NCBI GenBank assembly: GCA_037133395.1 | Contig: JBAXOG010000003.1 | Location: 13,223 to 77,222, forward strand | Direction: 5' to 3' | DNA: 64,000 nucleotides | Source of the DNA: CAIZQW01 sp037133395 | GTDB taxonomy: Bacteria > Verrucomicrobiota > Kiritimatiellia > RFP12 > UBA1067 | Shown: one piece after another, positions 8,728 through 17,393 of the stretch | How the letters are laid out: the number at the start of each line of letters is the position of its first letter | How positions within the stretch are numbered: the stretch's first letter is position 1 | Program-made: the position numbers and the translations under genes | The notes under the pieces: model-generated | The model's input: the letters and a program-made list of their open reading frames with translations, nothing else | Told to the model about the DNA's origin: nothing | Databases searched by the model: none

Positions 8728-10364
8728 TTTTGTTTCTCCTTATTGATGTTTTCAATTAGTTGTTTGCCGTTCCAAGGAATCAGATCCCGTACGGCCTCCT
8801 CAGGTTGCGGCACACGATTACTCGTCCCGCTTGGACGGGCATACCAAAAGACGCCAACAGCTTGTGAGACTTCAGTATCAGCGCAGACCCACAATTCCAT
8901 GTCGAACTTCAGCGAACGACGATACGGTATACCGTCGAGCAATCGCATTCGCGATGTCGTGGTGTAAGCGCTCCAATCAGGTTTCTTCCAACGATGGTCG
9001 TATGTGACATCTCGTTTCGGCATTGCGATGAACGGCGAATTAAACCAGTGCGCCATTCCCCACGCGTAGCCGTAGTAATCTTCCATACCAGTGCCCAAGT
9101 GCGAGGGGAACTTCTCGCCGTCAACGTACACCCGCTCGTCGCCTTCGCCGTTCCAATGCCAATCCCGGTTGAACACCGTGAGGGTGTCCCCCACATAAAC
9201 GCCCTGACCGGTCAGCTCTACGTAATTCCAATCCTTGTAAGGCCTGGTCTTGATCGGATCCTCGTGCCGCCAGCCGGCATGAAAATACATGGAGCGATCA
9301 TCCCAACGCCATGCGCTGGTGGACACCGCAAGTTTCACCGTCACCTGCACTTTGCCGAGATTCTTGACCGTGATCCGGCCATTTTTTTTGTACGGCATCA
9401 CCCAGCGCGTCGCGAGCGTCCCGTTCGTCGCCACCGTGCGATTCCAATCTTGAACCGGATTCCACCGCGCCCCGCAACCGAAAAACTCGCCAATCGGACA
9501 CCACACCGTTGGTTGCCCATCAAACTCTACCGCCAACACAACCGAACGGACGGTCTGCGTGTCGCTTCGCGGCTCCAGTTCCAACTGCAGGCTTCGCACG
9601 GCGTTCTCGCCTGCCGGCAAATCCAGTGACAATGCCGCACCCGGTTGAATTTCACCCTCCCGCCGCGTTTCCTGCCCGGAAACCGCGTTGCCAAGCGACT
9701 GAAGCAATTCTGCATTCCGTTTCAAAGCGTCGGCTGCCATTTCGAAATTAGCCATCGTGAACGTCTCAACCTTTGTTCCCGTTTCGTAGGCACGATAGCC
9801 AACAATAAAGAAATAAGGTATCTCATCCAACGTGATCTTGCAGGACTTCGCAAACGGGATCGGCAGGTAGAGATCACCGCCGAGTCCAGTAGTCGCCGCC
9901 TCATCCGAAGCAATGAACGCCAACGGCGGCTTGACAAAACCCCGTCCGGCCAGCAGTTCGTGCAACTTGACGGCAATTGCCGGCGTGGAACTACCGTCAA
10001 AATAGAAGCGGACGAGGCAGTTTTTCCTCTCCAACGGAATCCAGAATCGAACGACTGCACCGGGGCCGTCGTGCTCCATCAGCACCCACTCCTGCCGTCC
10101 TTCATTTTCCTCAATCCGGATGAACTGTTTGTAATCTATATTAGCGTGCCAGCGATCGCCGTTTGGAATTGTTTGCCGACGGTCATAGCTGCTGGCCTGC
10201 TTGCAGGTGTACGCTGGCTGGGGCCAACGGGCAAGCGCGTCACGATTCGTCATATCCGCCAACAGCGTCTTGAGCGTGATGGCCGATTCTGCTCCATGAA
10301 GGGTTAAAGCCCCTAACAGGGTCAATGACACTACGACTGAAATTCTGGCTATGTTTCTCATCAT
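8724..10364 (-). CDS. Secreted DUF2961 (GH172-type) protein
   Basis: A 546-residue protein. The start is taken at MMRNIARISVVVSL because GAGGG lies 8 bases upstream; a Met five codons earlier has no ribosome site. After the signal peptide the DUF2961 signature is clear: CKQASSYDRRQTIPNGD near the N-terminus, EHDGPGAVVRFWIP, RFYFDGSSTPAI, and later GTGMEDYYGYAWGMAHWFNSPF. DUF2961 proteins include GH172 difructose-anhydride synthase/fructofuranosidase and arabinofuranosidase-type enzymes, so a furanosidase role is plausible; the substrate cannot be read from sequence. It sits between a truncated GH29-like gene and a GH29 gene and is coupled to the latter by a 4-base overlap. Confidence 0.8.
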   Translation of the reverse strand: MMRNIARISVVVSLTLLGALTLHGAESAITLKTLLADMTNRDALARWPQPAYTCKQASSYDRRQTIPNGDRWHANIDYKQFIRIEENEGRQEWVLMEHDGPGAVVRFWIPLERKNCLVRFYFDGSSTPAIAVKLHELLAGRGFVKPPLAFIASDEAATTGLGGDLYLPIPFAKSCKITLDEIPYFFIVGYRAYETGTKVETFTMANFEMAADALKRNAELLQSLGNAVSGQETRREGEIQPGAALSLDLPAGENAVRSLQLELEPRSDTQTVRSVVLAVEFDGQPTVWCPIGEFFGCGARWNPVQDWNRTVATNGTLATRWVMPYKKNGRITVKNLGKVQVTVKLAVSTSAWRWDDRSMYFHAGWRHEDPIKTRPYKDWNYVELTGQGVYVGDTLTVFNRDWHWNGEGDERVYVDGEKFPSHLGTGMEDYYGYAWGMAHWFNSPFIAMPKRDVTYDHRWKKPDWSAYTTTSRMRLLDGIPYRRSLKFDMELWVCADTEVSQAVGVFWYARPSGTSNRVPQPEEAVRDLIPWNGKQLIENINKEKQK

Positions 10365-10387
10365 TGTTTTTTCCCTCATCCTTCCGG

Positions 10388-11059
10388 CTATTTCGCGATT
10401 ACCAACCCAAAGACAGCATCCAGTTCATGCCATTGGTCTTTGTCATCAAGGGTCAATTCCAAGCGGCCATCCGGCAGGGTCTTCATGGCAACCGGGTTTT
10501 GGGTGCACAGGTTGTACGCCGACGTGAACGACTCAAGCGGCTTTGCCAGGACAACGCTCCGAACGTTGCCGACGGGCGGCGTCAAGACGTGGACATATTC
10601 CTCCCGTCCATCCGCACTGCGAGTGCAGGCTATGGGAAGATTCTTGCAGTCCTTGGGATATGAAGCGGGCTTGAGTTTCCAGTTCCGGCTGATGAGCGTC
10701 CCCTTGATGGATTCCAACGCGACAGCATAGTGTTTACCGAATTCGATGAGGGAGGCACGGTCGAAGTGGACTTTGTCTCCCAGCGTATACGCAAGGAATC
10801 GTTCCTCGATCTTACAAAGAGGCCAAAAGACCTTGCCGACCATGCAAAAGCGGAGTGCGATGCCTGAGTCTGGGTGCAAGGGTCCAACACCAACTGTATG
10901 GTATCGCACGAGGAGTTTCCCGTTGTTATCATAATCCAAAATGGATGGCGCACGATGAACCACAACCCCTGCCACCCTGCAAAAACAATAGCTTCCGCTG
11001 TAAGCTACCAGAAACACTGCCAAGCTCAATCCCCGTATTCTTTTCATTGTTATCAACAT
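10388..11059 (-). CDS. Truncated GH29-like protein (C-terminal half behind a signal peptide)
   Basis: A 223-residue exported protein with a signal peptide (MLITMKRIRGLSLAVFLVAY). The start is supported by GAGGG 8 bases upstream. The rest aligns by eye with the C-terminal half of the GH29-like protein at 25550-26935: PSILDYDN with PGIIDFPY, SRNWKLKPASYPKD with SRNWTLPNGSKF, SADGREEYVHVLTPP with SLDGKREYVHVLKPR, and DDKDQWHELDAV with GQDDQWDPLDTV. The N-terminal catalytic half, including the HEG and FFWDGW motifs, is absent. It is either a decayed gene or a secreted accessory/carbohydrate-binding domain kept on its own. It is the first gene of an operon whose promoter duplicates the one before 6569, followed 23 bases later by the DUF2961 gene. 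Confidence 0.6.
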   Translation of the reverse strand: MLITMKRIRGLSLAVFLVAYSGSYCFCRVAGVVVHRAPSILDYDNNGKLLVRYHTVGVGPLHPDSGIALRFCMVGKVFWPLCKIEERFLAYTLGDKVHFDRASLIEFGKHYAVALESIKGTLISRNWKLKPASYPKDCKNLPIACTRSADGREEYVHVLTPPVGNVRSVVLAKPLESFTSAYNLCTQNPVAMKTLPDGRLELTLDDKDQWHELDAVFGLVIAK

Positions 11060-11079
11060 ACTACAACCCTCTCTTTCTG

Positions 11080-11109
11080 TCTATATGTGATCGCGCATAA
11101 ATTATTCAA
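11080..11109 (-). promoter_or_regulatory. Predicted promoter of the GH29-relic/DUF2961/GH29 operon
   Basis: The -35 TTGAAT (11109-11104) and -10 TATAGA (11085-11080) are 18 bases apart, identical in both boxes and spacing to the promoter at 6643-6672. The duplication suggests that the two operons are co-regulated. Confidence 0.5.
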
Positions 11110-11120
11110 TTTTGCGACAT
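11092..11120. promoter_or_regulatory. TGCG direct-repeat operator site 2
   Basis: The first half-site is CGCGCATA (one change from TGCG in site 1) at 11092 and the second is TGCGACAT at 11113-11120, again 21 bases apart. It overlaps the promoter in the same way as site 1. Confidence 0.45.
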
Positions 11121-11609
11121 GGCTTTTAACGGTCGGGGGCTTACCTATAACTTCAAAGAATTGCCTTATTGCCTTATTGCGTTATTGCCTTATTGAATTC
11201 GTGTGGTTCGTGTCATTCGATGCTAAAAAGTTACCAGTCAGTTTATTCCGGGTCTGCCCTCCGTAGCCGTATTCGCGTAGGCGGATACCCCGGGCGGTGG
11301 GCTTGTCTACTTGATTTGTTTTAACCACAAAGAACGATCGCTCAAAGATCAACTTCTAAATGCTTTGTTAAAGAAAGACTGAGTGACGAATTGACGTATT
11401 GACTGATTGATTCATCTGGCCTGCCCGCCGGAGACCTATTGGCGAAGGCGGGTCAATCAGTCAACCCGTCCTCGCACGTTGGCAACGGCGTCCCGCCGTT
11501 GGCGGAATCGATGGGGCAATCGGGGGCACGCGCTCGTCCCTTATTTCTCAACTTTAGCGTTGAGCGTTAAGCGTTTCAAACTTTTAACTCTTAACGTTTA
11601 ACGTTTAAC

Positions 11610-12875
11610 TTAAGGCATCCGGAGTCGCCAGACCCGCACCCATTCCACGTCCATGCTCTTGCCGTCGAGCTTGTCGGTGACGGGTCCAGCCCATGTAAAG
11701 ACCGCCGTACTGAAAAGCACAGGCGACTCCCAGTGCGCCTTCGTGTTCGGCTTGCGGTCGATCTCCTGCCCATCCAAGAAGTAGATGATCTCCTTCTCGT
11801 TCCACAAACAGCCGTAGATGTGGAAATCGAGGCTCAGATCCTCCTCTGCCCGATAACTCTTGGAGAGCGAATTCGTTTTTGACTGGTGCAAGGACATGTT
11901 CACGACATTCGGCCAGTGCCCCTCGTTGAAATCAATCTCAAAACTTTCGCCGTTCTTTCGTGAAATCGTCCAGAAGGCGTTGTTCAGTCCCGGCGCGGGC
12001 GCATAGCGATAACGCGCCTCCCAATAACCATATTTCTGCTGGAACTGCCTTGACGAGATCATCGCGCTCGTCCACTCTTTGCCTCCGCGTTTTTCCTTGC
12101 GCGTGACCAGCTTCAAGAGCCCCTTTTCGACCACGCAGTTCTCGGGCCAGCGGCTTGATAATAATTTACCCCACGATTCGCTCTTCGAAATTTGCCAGAC
12201 ATTTGTATCCAGAACTGTACCATTGAACTCATCGCGGAACGCGAGCTCCCACGCCCCTTTCGGCGGACCGCCCTGCACGTCTAACTGTTGTTTCGAAGGA
12301 TCACGCGCCTTCAGCACATACGAGGGGATTACCTCGTCCAGAATCAAAGTCTGCCAGATCATCTTCTCATCCGCCGGATCCAGAATCTCGAGCCGCAGCG
12401 CGCTCAACCGCAGGTGTCCCTTCCCCGCATTGCGCAACGTGACAAGCTCCTCGCCTTTGCCCCCGAATCTGTACGTCCCGATTGTTTCCCAACGCGGCGG
12501 ACCGACCGTCAGATCCAGCACCGCCGCCTTCGGCTCGCCAATCCCTGTCACCGACACCTGCGCCTGACGCGTGTTACCGGCATGGACCACCACATAGAAG
12601 GAAATGCGCACGGGGCAAATGCTCTGTACATTCGGTTTCCACACGGCCGTAGCCTGCGGATCAGACGAATAGATGCTAGCAGCACTGGCGTGATGACCGA
12701 TCAAGCTCGCGTTCTTCCATTCACCTGTTGTTGCGAATACAGCGGATGACAAAAGACCAGCCTTCGACGTACGTCCTGTTGAACACGCCGCCTGAAAAAC
12801 AGTCAGCAACAGGACTGCACCTACCCCGATCCCCATCGCCGACTTCCCATCCATCAAACACTTTTGCTTCATCAT
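11610..12875 (-). CDS. GH16 endo-glycosidase with N-terminal beta-sandwich domain
   Basis: A 421-residue exported protein, ATG start with GAGGAG 7 bases upstream. The N-terminus is hydrophobic and ends VFQAACSTG, so a lipoprotein is possible although the -3 residue is unusual. Residues ~40-175 form a beta-sandwich (FYVVVHAGNTRQAQVSVTG), of the kind seen in golvesin/xanthan-lyase-type modules. The GH16 jelly-roll follows, from WELAFRDEFNGTVLDTNVW through SAMISSRQFQQKYGYWEAR to EIDFNE, which fits the GH16 active-site motif ExDxxE (nucleophile and acid/base Glu). GH16 enzymes cut beta-1,3/1,4-glucans or galactans such as laminarin, agar, carrageenan or porphyran; I cannot choose among them. It lies downstream of the regulator at 13043 on the same strand. 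Confidence 0.85.
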   Translation of the reverse strand: MMKQKCLMDGKSAMGIGVGAVLLLTVFQAACSTGRTSKAGLLSSAVFATTGEWKNASLIGHHASAASIYSSDPQATAVWKPNVQSICPVRISFYVVVHAGNTRQAQVSVTGIGEPKAAVLDLTVGPPRWETIGTYRFGGKGEELVTLRNAGKGHLRLSALRLEILDPADEKMIWQTLILDEVIPSYVLKARDPSKQQLDVQGGPPKGAWELAFRDEFNGTVLDTNVWQISKSESWGKLLSSRWPENCVVEKGLLKLVTRKEKRGGKEWTSAMISSRQFQQKYGYWEARYRYAPAPGLNNAFWTISRKNGESFEIDFNEGHWPNVVNMSLHQSKTNSLSKSYRAEEDLSLDFHIYGCLWNEKEIIYFLDGQEIDRKPNTKAHWESPVLFSTAVFTWAGPVTDKLDGKSMDVEWVRVWRLRMP

Positions 12876-13042
12876 ACTTCAGCTCCTCTTGTGCTATCAT
12901 GCTTTTTTATCACAGTCTCGTGGTGAGCGTGGGTGGATACATTGTCGCCCCAATGACGCCATTTGATAGACAAGCAGATACTTATGTCTGCTCATATCGT
13001 AACCTGAGAGCGCAGACCGTCTTGTCCGCATTGGCGCAATGT

Positions 13043-14212
13043 TCAGCAGGAACGAATCTGTTTACGGTAACGCAAGGGCGGTTGGCGCATCTCTTTGCGG
13101 AAGACGATGGCGAGGCGTTCAGCAGAACTGAAGCCTGAACCTTCAGCCACGTCCGGCATGGGAAGGTCAGTCTGTTCAAGCAGTTCACAGGCCTTTTCCA
13201 CGTGGGTTCGGCGGATCTCCTGCGCAAGGGTCCGCTGCAATTGTTCCGCGAAGCGAATCTCCAGAGCTCGCCGAGAGGTGGCTGCATGTTTGACAACCTC
13301 GGTCACGCGGAGATTCCGATGCGCATTTGCGCGGATATAGCGGATGGCCTTCAGCAAGATTGCGTCTTGGATCGCCAAGGTGTCTGTCGACTGACGTTCG
13401 GTAATGCCAAGGGGTTGGAAGAGCTGAAGGGTCGACGTTTTCTTCTTGCCGCGCATCAACTTGTCGAGCAACACGGCGGCCTGATGTCCGATCTGATGCG
13501 TGGCGGGCCGGATGCCAGAGATGGAGATATACGCAGATTTACAGAAGAGTTCATCATCCGTGCCGCTGAGGACGGCGATGTCTTCAGGTACGAGAAAGCC
13601 GGCATCGTGGGCTGCATAAAGAATTTCCCGGCTACCACTGGCGTTCCAGGTCAGGATACCGACGGGTTTGGGTAGGTTTTTCAGCCAATCAATAAGTTGC
13701 GCACGATTCAGATTCCAATCAGGTTCCGCTCCATGATGCGGAAACACAGAATAGGTCGAACAGGTCGCGCCTGCCGATTTGAGGGTGGACTCAAAGGAAC
13801 GTTGATGGGATCTGACATACGATATACCCCGGACACCGAAATACCCACCGTTTCGGAAACCGCGACGAAGGAAGAACTCTGCGGCGATTCTGGCGGCGGC
13901 TACACTGTCCGTGGTGACACGAGGAAAGTTCGCACCAGGAACGTCCACCCCTGAAATATTAACAATCGGACACTTGATATTTTTGAGTCCTGCAAGCGTT
14001 TTCGGGTTACGTACACACGCGATAATGCCATCGCCTTTCCACCCTTTGGGGACGGCGAGCGGCTCTTCGAGTCCCCAGGGCTCAATGAAGAGATGCCAAG
14101 GACCGTTTTGTTCGCTGTAGTTAAGGATCCCGGCGACAATCTGGCGTCCCCAACTCGTAGAAGTCTCTACTAGTATTGCGATGCGGGAAATCCCTACGGT
14201 TTTCTTTTTCAA
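13043..14212 (-). CDS. XylR-type regulator: LacI-like sensor plus AraC HTH (copy 1)
   Basis: A cytoplasmic transcription factor. The N-terminal two-thirds is a periplasmic-binding-protein-like sensor (ISRIAILVETSTSWGRQIV, GIIACVRNPKT, FFLRRGFRNGGYFGV, LPKPVGILTWNASGSREI). The last ~105 residues are an AraC-type double helix-turn-helix (LRVTEVVKHAATSRRALEIR, then DVAEGSGFSSAERLAIVFRK). The start is uncertain: TTG at 14212 has GAGGAG 10 bases upstream and gives LKKKTVGIS, while ATGs at 14254 and 14290 lack a good ribosome site. It diverges from the large-protein/GH95 block, with a TGCG site between them, so it probably senses a sugar from that pathway and activates it. The closest relative in the window is 51873-53069; both share the ETSTSWGR/DTCTTWGR start. 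Confidence 0.9.
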   Translation of the reverse strand: MKKKTVGISRIAILVETSTSWGRQIVAGILNYSEQNGPWHLFIEPWGLEEPLAVPKGWKGDGIIACVRNPKTLAGLKNIKCPIVNISGVDVPGANFPRVTTDSVAAARIAAEFFLRRGFRNGGYFGVRGISYVRSHQRSFESTLKSAGATCSTYSVFPHHGAEPDWNLNRAQLIDWLKNLPKPVGILTWNASGSREILYAAHDAGFLVPEDIAVLSGTDDELFCKSAYISISGIRPATHQIGHQAAVLLDKLMRGKKKTSTLQLFQPLGITERQSTDTLAIQDAILLKAIRYIRANAHRNLRVTEVVKHAATSRRALEIRFAEQLQRTLAQEIRRTHVEKACELLEQTDLPMPDVAEGSGFSSAERLAIVFRKEMRQPPLRYRKQIRSC

Positions 14213-14338
14213 CTTAAGCGTACTCCTCTTCTGGTCTGCACAGTCTGTTGTCATTCTGAGTCGACACCACCTCAGGTATACAGGCGTCATATATTAGGCG
14301 GAAAAGAACGGACAGTCAAGCATCTACCAAAAGCAGTC

Positions 14339-14367
14339 TGCGCAAAAAGATAGAAAATAAACGTGGA
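14339..14367. promoter_or_regulatory. TGCG operator site 3
   Basis: TGCGCAAAAA (14339) is followed 21 bases later by AACGTGGA. The segment TGCGCAAAAA plus AAAATAAACG is nearly the same as the site at 33775. It sits just upstream of the -35 box at 14374, the usual place for an AraC-type activator. Confidence 0.4.
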
Positions 14368-14373
14368 TGTGCC

Positions 14374-14403
14374 TTGCACAAAGAGGCGTATTTCTGGAAT
14401 AAT
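14374..14403 (+). promoter_or_regulatory. Predicted promoter of the copy 1/GH95/copy 2 operon
   Basis: TTGCAC (14374-14379) and AATAAT (14398-14403) are 18 bases apart. Transcription from about 14410 would exclude the upstream in-frame ATG codons and supports translation from 14450. Confidence 0.4.
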
Positions 14404-14449
14404 GACACACATGGATGACACGAAGCGACGCATAAAAAAGGGGAGTCAG

Positions 14450-17371
14450 ATGAACAGACAGGAACAGACGACGCAAGCGCATCCGGCGGTGGGGCGGTTT
14501 GCAGGACGGATGTTGAAGGTAGTGGTGGCTGGGGGGAGTCTTCTTGCAGGTCCAGGAGGGGCTGCGGATCTGATCAATTCGACCTATCGCATGGCGCTTC
14601 AGGACGATGGATCGGTTTTGCTGTCCTGTGCCAGCGTGCAGGCGCAGCGTTTCGAACCGCGATTCACGATCCTCTATTCAGCGACGGAACCCAAACGAGG
14701 TCTAAACTGGGGCGAGTTCAAGGACCCGCGCCTGAAAGGCATGTACAATATCGAGAACTGGTCCGCCAAGCGGGGCAAGGCGGTCCGGATCATCGTCGAT
14801 CCGAACCAGCACGTTGATGACGGATCCGATCCCCTGACGGATCGCGACGTGGAGGCCGGCATGACCTGCAACCTCTTCAAGGCCGGACGAAGCGTCACCC
14901 TCCGTGCGACTAAAGGCGTCGTTGACAACAACCGCATCCTGTGGAGTTTCCCGGAAAACAACAATTTTAAACTTAAGGCCGAGATCGAGCTCCCTCGGGG
15001 AAGCAAAGCGCCCAAACTGACCTGGCGCTTGACCCCAACAAAGGCGGGCTGGTGGTCGGTCGGTTACACGGGCGCGCCGGAGGTCGAACCGGACAAGATG
15101 GATGAAATGTGGCAGCCCATGATCTGGCAGGAGAAACGTTTCCCTGAGGATTGCTTCATGACGAGCGCCTTCCGCTGTCCTCTGCCGACTACTTTGGTCA
15201 CTCTGAAAGGGGTCACATGCGGCGTGGTCGCCGAGCCAGACGCATTGCCTTTTCAGCCGATGCCCAAGTTAGACAACTCCCAATTCGGCGTTGCGGTGCG
15301 GAATGCAAAGGGCATGGCTCAGCCCATGCTCTTTGCGCCGGTACTAGGCGGAACGAACTCGCTGATGCAAGCGGGCGCGACGCACGTCTTTTCCTGTCGT
15401 CTCGTTGTCTGTTCGGGTGGTTGCACTGCGGCTTACGAGCAGATCGCCCGATCACTGTTCGGGTTTCGCGACCATCGCGAGAACTTCTTCTGTTCCCTCA
15501 ACACGACGCTGGAGAACATGGTTTCTTACGGTATGGGCGAGTACAGCCGGTTTAATTCGGAACTCCGCGGCTGCTCATACGATACGGACATGCCCGGAAG
15601 CGTGAAGAACATCTCTTCGCTTCACCCGGTGGGGCTGGCGTTGATCATGGATGACGAGGCCATCTACAGGGAACGTGGACTCCCAATGATCGAATTCGCT
15701 CTGTCGCGTGAGAAGTTTCTTTTCACGACCAAACTGGGAGAGAAGGGTACACAGTCCGCCTCGTCAATCCTGAACGGTCCCGGCGGGCAGGTGTCTGAGT
15801 TCGCAACCCTGTATCAGATGTCGAACAGGCGCATGCCGTTTTTGCTGGATGCCGCCACGGAACTGATGGGCAAGACGCGGATTTTGAATCTGGATGCACC
15901 GGTTCCCGGCAACATCTGGCCGAACGCACTGGCCCTCTATCACGCCACCGGCGATTCCCAATGGCTAAAAAAAGCGGTCGAGGGGGCAGACCAATATCTG
16001 GCGAGACGTTTGGCCAAACCGCAGAACGATTTTCAAGATCCCGATTCGAGGGGGATGTTCTTCTGGACCAGTTATGTGCCGAACTGGTCGGAACTGCAAC
16101 TGCTATATGAGGCTACGGGCGAGAAACGGTTTCTGGATGCGGCGGTGCGCGGTGCGCGACAGCACGCGCAGTGCATCTGGATGTGTCCGGCGATCCCGGA
16201 CGCGAACATTCTGGTCAATGAAGGCGGCGTTGCGCCGGCCTATCGGCCTCGTGTAGAGCCCCGTATCAAGCTTCCCGAGGAGATCGTGCCAGCCTGGCGG
16301 ATGTCGGAAATCGGGCTGACCCCTGAGTCCGCCCCGACCTGCAAGGGCCATCGCGGGGTTTTCCTGGCCTGTCACGCGCCGTGGATGCTGCGGTTGGGAC
16401 TGCTGGCCCAGGATGCGTTCCTGCACGACATCGCCCGCTCCGCCGTCGTCGGCCGCTATGCCAATTTTCCCGGCTATCACATCAACGCCGGACGTACGAC
16501 GCTCTTCGAGAAGCCCGATTTCCCCCTGCGTTCCATGAAGGAGCTCAACGGCGTTACGTCGCTCCACTACAACCATGTCTGGGCGCAGATCGGCATGGTG
16601 TTCGATTACCTCGTCTCCGATGCATTCTACAAGAGCAAAGGCCAGATCGTTTTCCCGGGACATTACGCCGAAGGCTATGCGTATGTGCAAACCAAGGTTT
16701 ATGGTGACCGGCCTGGGCGCGTCTACGACAAGAAAGACGCTTGGCTCTGGATGCCCAAAGGGTTGTTGCACTGTGACAATGTCCAAGTGAACACTGTCGC
16801 GGCGCGCGGCGCGAACGCGCTCTATCTGGTCTTGCTGAACCAGTCGCAGCAAGCCGTGACGCCGACCGTGACGCTGGATAAGACGCGGGTGAACGTTTCC
16901 GGTGAGCACGCGGTGAACGTCTGGAAACAGAATGTGAAGACGGACACCGTGCGGATGGTTGGAGGCGCGATTCAGACGTCGATCGCGGCGGAGGGGATCA
17001 CCGTACTGGAGATCACCGGCCTGCGGATTGAGACGGCATTCCAGAAGAAGGTCCTCGCCGCAGCATCGGTCCCCCCGAAAAAGGGAAGCGTCGAACTGCC
17101 CTTCGGCGGCGGCAGCAAAGCGTTTCTGCTTTCGTTCGGTCCGGAACTGACCAGTGCGTACGTCTATACCAAAGCAACCTACGAGACGGTCCGCAGCATC
17201 ACCCTGCATTACCGGAACGGCGACACCTGGAAGACGGTGAACGACACGGCTTATCCCTACGAATTCACGGTACCGTTGACTTCCGGGGATTCCAGTTTCC
17301 AGTTCTTTCTGGAGGCGGTGAACCCGGCAGGGACGGTCACGAAATCAGAGACCGCCGTTCTCTTGCGTTAA
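14450..17371 (+). CDS. Large exported protein of unassigned family, copy 1
   Basis: A 973-residue protein whose family I do not recognise. The start is the ATG of MNRQEQTTQA after GGGGAG. A hydrophobic stretch (GRMLKVVVAGGSLLAG) ending near AADLIN is the export signal. Layout by eye: N-terminal beta-sandwich opening INSTYRMALQDDGSV and including SVGYTGAP; a helical middle region from FRDHRENFF through EFALSREKF, PAWRMSEIGL, IARSAVVGRYANFPGYH and YNHVWAQ to PGRVYDKKDAWLWMPKG; a beta C-terminus (LLSFGPELTSAYVYT, YPYEFTVPL). The same ordered motifs occur in 20392-23250 and 35523-38336. The shape (beta-sandwich, (alpha/alpha) barrel, beta-sandwich) is that of several glycoside hydrolase and polysaccharide lyase families. 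It is first in the operon with GH95, 22 bases before it, so a carbohydrate-active role is inferred. Confidence 0.6.
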   Translation: MNRQEQTTQAHPAVGRFAGRMLKVVVAGGSLLAGPGGAADLINSTYRMALQDDGSVLLSCASVQAQRFEPRFTILYSATEPKRGLNWGEFKDPRLKGMYNIENWSAKRGKAVRIIVDPNQHVDDGSDPLTDRDVEAGMTCNLFKAGRSVTLRATKGVVDNNRILWSFPENNNFKLKAEIELPRGSKAPKLTWRLTPTKAGWWSVGYTGAPEVEPDKMDEMWQPMIWQEKRFPEDCFMTSAFRCPLPTTLVTLKGVTCGVVAEPDALPFQPMPKLDNSQFGVAVRNAKGMAQPMLFAPVLGGTNSLMQAGATHVFSCRLVVCSGGCTAAYEQIARSLFGFRDHRENFFCSLNTTLENMVSYGMGEYSRFNSELRGCSYDTDMPGSVKNISSLHPVGLALIMDDEAIYRERGLPMIEFALSREKFLFTTKLGEKGTQSASSILNGPGGQVSEFATLYQMSNRRMPFLLDAATELMGKTRILNLDAPVPGNIWPNALALYHATGDSQWLKKAVEGADQYLARRLAKPQNDFQDPDSRGMFFWTSYVPNWSELQLLYEATGEKRFLDAAVRGARQHAQCIWMCPAIPDANILVNEGGVAPAYRPRVEPRIKLPEEIVPAWRMSEIGLTPESAPTCKGHRGVFLACHAPWMLRLGLLAQDAFLHDIARSAVVGRYANFPGYHINAGRTTLFEKPDFPLRSMKELNGVTSLHYNHVWAQIGMVFDYLVSDAFYKSKGQIVFPGHYAEGYAYVQTKVYGDRPGRVYDKKDAWLWMPKGLLHCDNVQVNTVAARGANALYLVLLNQSQQAVTPTVTLDKTRVNVSGEHAVNVWKQNVKTDTVRMVGGAIQTSIAAEGITVLEITGLRIETAFQKKVLAAASVPPKKGSVELPFGGGSKAFLLSFGPELTSAYVYTKATYETVRSITLHYRNGDTWKTVNDTAYPYEFTVPLTSGDSSFQFFLEAVNPAGTVTKSETAVLLR

Positions 17372-17393
17372 ACGTCAAGGAGATGAATCATTC

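Larger units (their letters stand above)
11060..11609. repeat. Intergenic repeat region, copy B with ~214-base insertion
   Basis: There is no credible gene. From about 11072 to 11550 it repeats the region at 6635-6930: promoter with TGCG operator, the TTGACTGATTGATT inverted repeat, and the CAACGGC-GTCCC-GCCGTTG hairpin (11483-11501). Unlike copy A it is interrupted between about 11149 and 11362. The extra stretch contains an 8-base tandem repeat of ATTGCCTT (11160-11195, about 4.5 copies, one variant) and an ACAAAGAAC...CAAAGATCAACTTCTAAAT segment also found at 60203-60245. Short inverted CGTTTAACGTTAA-type repeats at 11555-11610 lie just past the GH16 stop. Confidence 0.75.

Noticed and set aside
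7873..8967. Long plus-strand open frame opposite the GH29 and DUF2961 genes
   Set aside because: It spans the junction of two real minus-strand genes and has composition typical of antisense reading.
11160..11195. Tandem ATTGCCTT units considered as a CRISPR or iteron array
   Set aside because: The unit is only 8 bases and there are ~4.5 copies without spacers; no replication or cas gene is nearby.
16103..17209. Minus-strand open frame inside copy 1 of the large family
   Set aside because: It is antisense to conserved motifs shared with two paralogues; no start context.
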